Shown here: one piece after another, positions 61,240-64,000 of the stretch
Layout of the letters: every line of letters starts with the position of its first letter
Numbering within the stretch: position 1 is the stretch's first letter
NCBI RefSeq assembly: GCF_023078275.1
Contig: NC_062996.1
Span: 8,804,001-8,868,000 of the forward strand
Direction: 5' to 3'
DNA from: Leguminivora glycinivorella
Taxonomy: Eukaryota; Arthropoda; Insecta; Lepidoptera; Tortricidae
DNA length: 64,000 nucleotides
The notes under the pieces: generated by a model
What the model saw: only the letters and a program-made list of their open reading frames with translations
Databases searched by the model: none
What the model was told of the DNA's origin: nothing
Position numbers and translations under genes: made by a program

Positions 61240-61432
61240 ATGGATGGATGGTGGCTATGGGGTATGGGTTAAATTGTGGCGTAGGCGAGAGGCTGGCAAC
61301 CTGTCACTGCAATGTCACAGTTTCGTTTTCTTTCAACCCCTTATTTGCCAAGAGTGGCACTGAAGCTTTAGTAGTTTCATGTGTTCTGCCTACCCCTTTA
61401 TGGAATACAGGCGTGATTGTATGTATGCATGT
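61240..61432 (+). mobile_element. Rep-C, 5'-truncated copy
   Basis: GGGTATGGGTTAAATTGTGG to GGCGTGATTGTATGTATGCA. With the preceding fragment it forms a head-to-head pair broken at the same internal point, as if one copy was split and its first part inverted. Confidence 0.7.
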
Positions 61433-61475
61433 AGGTAAGCAAAAATGTCTGTACATAAGTCTGACATGATGGGCC

Positions 61476-61727
61476 ATCATCCACCTCCTTGCATTATCCC
61501 GGCATTTTCCACGGCTCATGGGAGCCTGGGGCCCGCTTTGACAACCAATCCCAAGATTTGGCGTAGGCACTAGTTTAACGAAAGCGACTGCCATCTGATC
61601 TTCCAACCCGAAGGGTAACTAATACGTAACTAGGCCTTATTGGAATTAGTCCGGTTTCCTCACGATTCCTTCACCGAAAAGCGACTGGCGAATATCAAAT
61701 GACATTTCGCACATAAGTTCCGAATTA
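61476..61727 (-). mobile_element. SINE-A lacking its tRNA head
   Basis: CATCATCCACCTCCTTGCAT to CGCACATAAGTTCCGAA. A small duplication (TAACTAATACGTAACTAGG) interrupts the middle. The head is replaced by the LINE fragment that follows. Confidence 0.75.
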
Positions 61728-62100
61728 TAAAACATATTAGAAGGGAAAATAGAAGGAAAAGGAGGGAGAGGAAGACCAAGGACAGCATGGAGTACAAATA
61801 TTAGGGATTGGACCGGCATTAAAGACACCGCCATCATGTCTAGAACGGCAAAGAGTAGAGAAAACTTTCGCATGATGATCGCCGACATCCGATAGGATAT
61901 GGCACTATAAGAAGAAGACTTATTTCTTCTATCTATCTATCGCCGGAAGATCAGCGCTGACCCCTGGGTCAGCATCTATGCTGAGGCGGGACCATTTCGT
62001 GGTAAACCCGTCATACATTTTTTAATATCAATTGTAAAATTGTATATAATATTTATGTAGATAATTATGTGTTTACCATAAATAAACTATTGAATCTTGA
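61728..62100 (+). pseudogene. LINE (RTE/Jockey-like) C-terminal fragment and 3' UTR
   Basis: Codons 61731-61895 encode 54 residues with GKGGRGRPRTAWSTNIRDWT and SRENFRMMIADIR, then TAG. The GRPRTxW...IRDW pattern is typical of the C-terminal end of many arthropod LINE proteins. A TAA at 61728 marks the 5' edge where it joins SINE-A. The following sequence to 62100 has CTGACCCCTGGGTCAGC (hairpin) and ends ATAAACTATTGAATCTTGAA, a plausible LINE 3' end. Confidence 0.6.
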
Positions 62101-62104
62101 ATCT

Positions 62105-62255
62105 ATCGATACGACCTTCAAAACCAAGGGAAGAGCGTACACCCATCTTAAAGGTGGCAACGCACCTCCTCTCGTGTTTCGGGTGTCCCATAGGCGGCGG
62201 TGATCGCTTACCACCAGGTGACCTGCCCGCTCGTTTGCCTCCCATTGCATAAAAA
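62105..62255 (+). mobile_element. LINE 3' tail fragment
   Basis: CGTACACCCATCTTAAAGG, TCGTGTTTCGGGTGTCCC, GGCGGCGGTGATCGCTTACC, CCCGCTCGTTTGCCTCCC, then A-run. Plus-strand counterpart of 3859-3992. Confidence 0.65.
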
Positions 62256-62479
62256 AATCTAAATAGAGTTCTATAGAATCGCCGTATCCTTATTTTTAAC
62301 ATCTTTGAATGGAACAAAGGGACTGGAAGTTTCCAAGCGTTTCATCCCTCTGGGGTTTATTTGCGGTCGCCATTTTGTAACTTTCGTTCGGATTTAAAAG
62401 TCACTGTTGGTAAGTTAAGTACTTGAAATGTTTGGGGACAAATTGTTTGCTAGATGAATAATACTACTCGTACATTTCG

Positions 62480-62705
62480 ATACAAGTGCGAAAAAGAGGA
62501 GGTTCGAAACGAGAGGCGATAAATTAAAACACGACCAAAGTGTGACGACGGAAGTGTTTTAAATCGACACGAGTAACGAATCTCTTTTTCGCACGTGTAT
62601 CGAACGACGTTTTTCAGTACAGATGGCCCTCCGAAGTTTCGACATGACATATAATGAACCACTTCTCGCACTAGTGCGTAAAAAAACACCATCTGTACTG
62701 AATAA
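62480..62705. mobile_element. MITE-R, uninterrupted copy
   Basis: GTGCGAAAAAGAGGAGG, AAATTAAAACACGACCAAAG, CTTTTTCGCACGTGTATCG. 62617-62702 is bounded by CAGTACAGATGG/CCATCTGTACTG, perfect 12-bp inverted ends, and holds CGCACTAGTGCG (perfect palindrome). The latter part may be a separate 86-bp unit. Confidence 0.6.
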
Positions 62706-62805
62706 CGATAATGTACCTAATGATATCCTTAGGTTTATTATTTGACCCATTTGACACATAATAACCATTTCTCTGATTTATGTGTAAATATGTTATGTAT
62801 GTTTC

Positions 62806-63052
62806 CCGTGTGGTGACGGGTTAAGAATTTCACCACCCCCTTTCTTCCCGTGGGTGTCGTAGAAGTCGACTGTGGGATATGGGTTAAATTGTGGCGTAGG
62901 CGAGAGGCTGGCAACCTGTCACTGCAATGTCACAATTCAGATTTCTTTCAACCCCTTTTTGCCAAGAGTGGCACTGAATGAAACTTAGTAGTTCATGTGC
63001 TCTGCCTCCCCCTTTATGGGATACAGGCGTGATTATATGTATGTATGTATGT
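62806..63052 (+). mobile_element. Rep-C copy
   Basis: CGTGTGGTGACGGGTTAAG to TATATGTATGTATGTATG; full length with small indels in the middle. Confidence 0.8.
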
Positions 63053-63216
63053 TAAATACCAATATATGGCGCCACCTATTCGAGAAGATTTATTCTTAAT
63101 ATTTCGACCGTAAGTTTTTTTCTTGGATTATTTATTTTACATAGTCTACAAACTATTTTTATTGGTTTTTATTTACTTTGAGGACGTTTTAATTTACGTT
63201 GGTCAAATACATTATA

Positions 63217-63345
63217 TTACTTATTTATTTATTTAAATTTTATTGCACAAATTTACAAAAAATAGTACGAATTTCGGACTTAACGCGTTGAGGCATTCTC
63301 TATCAGTCAACCATTGGGCTCAACAGAGACCTTAGTTTGGTGCAG
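63217..63345 (-). mobile_element. LINE 3' tail
   Basis: TTATTTATTTATTTAAATTT, TATTGCACAAATTTAC, TCGGACTTAACGCG, GAGGCATTCTCTATCAGTCA. Confidence 0.55.
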
Positions 63346-63468
63346 GATTTTTAAAATTAAATAAGAAAACACAAGTCAATATTCACAATTTCACACTTAT
63401 CGCAATAAACCTAATTATATACATATTCAGAATAAAATAATATATAAATAAACATAAGTACATATATA

Positions 63469-63951
63469 CAGGGTGCCCGGTAATTAATGGACAACCTTTT
63501 AACCACCAAGAGGGCACCTTATACTGGTCCAGAAAATCGACTTTTAGGTTTAGTAAAAGTCGCCTGGTTTTCGAGATTTTCACACTTTTTAAAATTTTAG
63601 GTAGTATTAAAATTTTAAAAATTGTGAAAATCTCGAAAACCAGGCGACTTTTACTAAACCATTTTTTGACCAGTATAAGGTGCCCTCTTGGTGGTTAAAA
63701 GGCCTGTCGCCTGGTTTTCGAGATTTTCACACTTTATGTCGGTACTAACCTTAATGTCGGTTTTCTGGGCCACTATAAGGTGCCCTCTTGGTGGTTAAAA
63801 GGTTGCCCATTAATATCCATTGAAATTTTAGAAAGTGTGAAAATCTCGAAAACCAGGCGACTTTTACTAAACCTTAATGTCGATTTTCTGGACCAGTATA
63901 AGGTGCCCTCTTGGTGGATAAAAGGTTGTCCATTAATTACCGGGCACCCTG
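63469..63951. mobile_element. TA-flanked MITE with four arms
   Basis: CAGGGTGCCCGGTAATTAAT at 63469 is mirrored at the right end, TA on both sides (63467-63468, 63952-63953). TIRs are about 118 bp and nearly perfect (AACCACCAAGAGGGCACC, CGCCTGGTTTTCGAG). Two further partial arms lie inside (about 63620-63720 and 63700-63830), giving alternating orientations. Tc1/mariner-type insertion inferred from TA. No transposase. Confidence 0.8.
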
Positions 63952-64000
63952 TATAATAATTTCCTACCTAGTGTGAGGCATAATACAAGTACTTAGTCAC

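Overview
The window looks like intergenic DNA from a lepidopteran (moth or butterfly) nuclear genome. It is AT-rich and has no intact cellular gene, no rRNA or convincing tRNA gene, and no bacterial signals. It is packed with short interspersed repeats of lepidopteran type: tRNA-headed SINEs, non-autonomous Helitrons (TCCATACTAATATTATAAA at the 5' end, AGCTAGT at the 3' end), LINE 3' tails, and many TIR-bounded MITEs and foldback elements. I cannot name the species. Family names used here are local labels: SINE-A (head AGCGCTGGTGGCCTAGCGG), SINE-B (head GACCGGTCTGGCC), SINE-D, Rep-C (GTGGTGACGGGTTAAG, ending in TATG repeats), Rep-F (starts TAGGGTTCCGTAG), Rep-G (TAGCCGAATGGCA palindrome), Rep-I (CAGACA-rich core), Rep-M, Rep-N, Rep-S and MITE-R. 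Protein-coding traces are all relics: C-terminal pieces of four kinds of retroelement, a frameshifted C2H2 zinc finger, a stop-interrupted possible exon, and a THAP-like start.

Layout. 1-12.9 kb: mosaic of SINEs, Helitrons and MITEs with several legible nested insertions, plus foldback elements at 2.8, 6.4 and 11.8 kb. 12.9-17.3 kb: a satellite of about 43 units of 99-102 bp, each with a G-run/TTC/C-run hairpin and a visible higher-order pattern. 17.3-18.0 kb: six 120-bp units of an unrelated minisatellite. 18-30 kb: SINEs, Rep-C copies, a 311-bp snapback element and TA- and TTAA-flanked MITEs. 30.8-31.9 kb: a palindrome of about 1.15 kb with a second foldback inserted in one arm. 33.26-42.15 kb: a segment bounded by CAGGGACCGG inverted ends and an exact 8-bp duplication (ATTTAAAT), read here as an 8.9-kb hAT-like element without visible transposase. 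It carries two 120-bp minisatellite arrays of one family in opposite orientation, a GC-rich hairpin array, a degenerate tandem array and a LINE insertion. 42.6-43.4 and 58.4-59.3 kb: two copies of one foldback family, the second inside out. 44-64 kb: further repeats, with the least repetitive stretch at about 51.7-54.4 kb.

Nothing here works together as a pathway. The strongest candidates for something undescribed are the 8.9-kb element with its mirrored arrays, the hairpin satellite, the 1.15-kb palindrome (a possible hairpin-RNA source) and the inside-out foldback copy. All assignments come from reading by eye; boundaries of diverged repeats are approximate.
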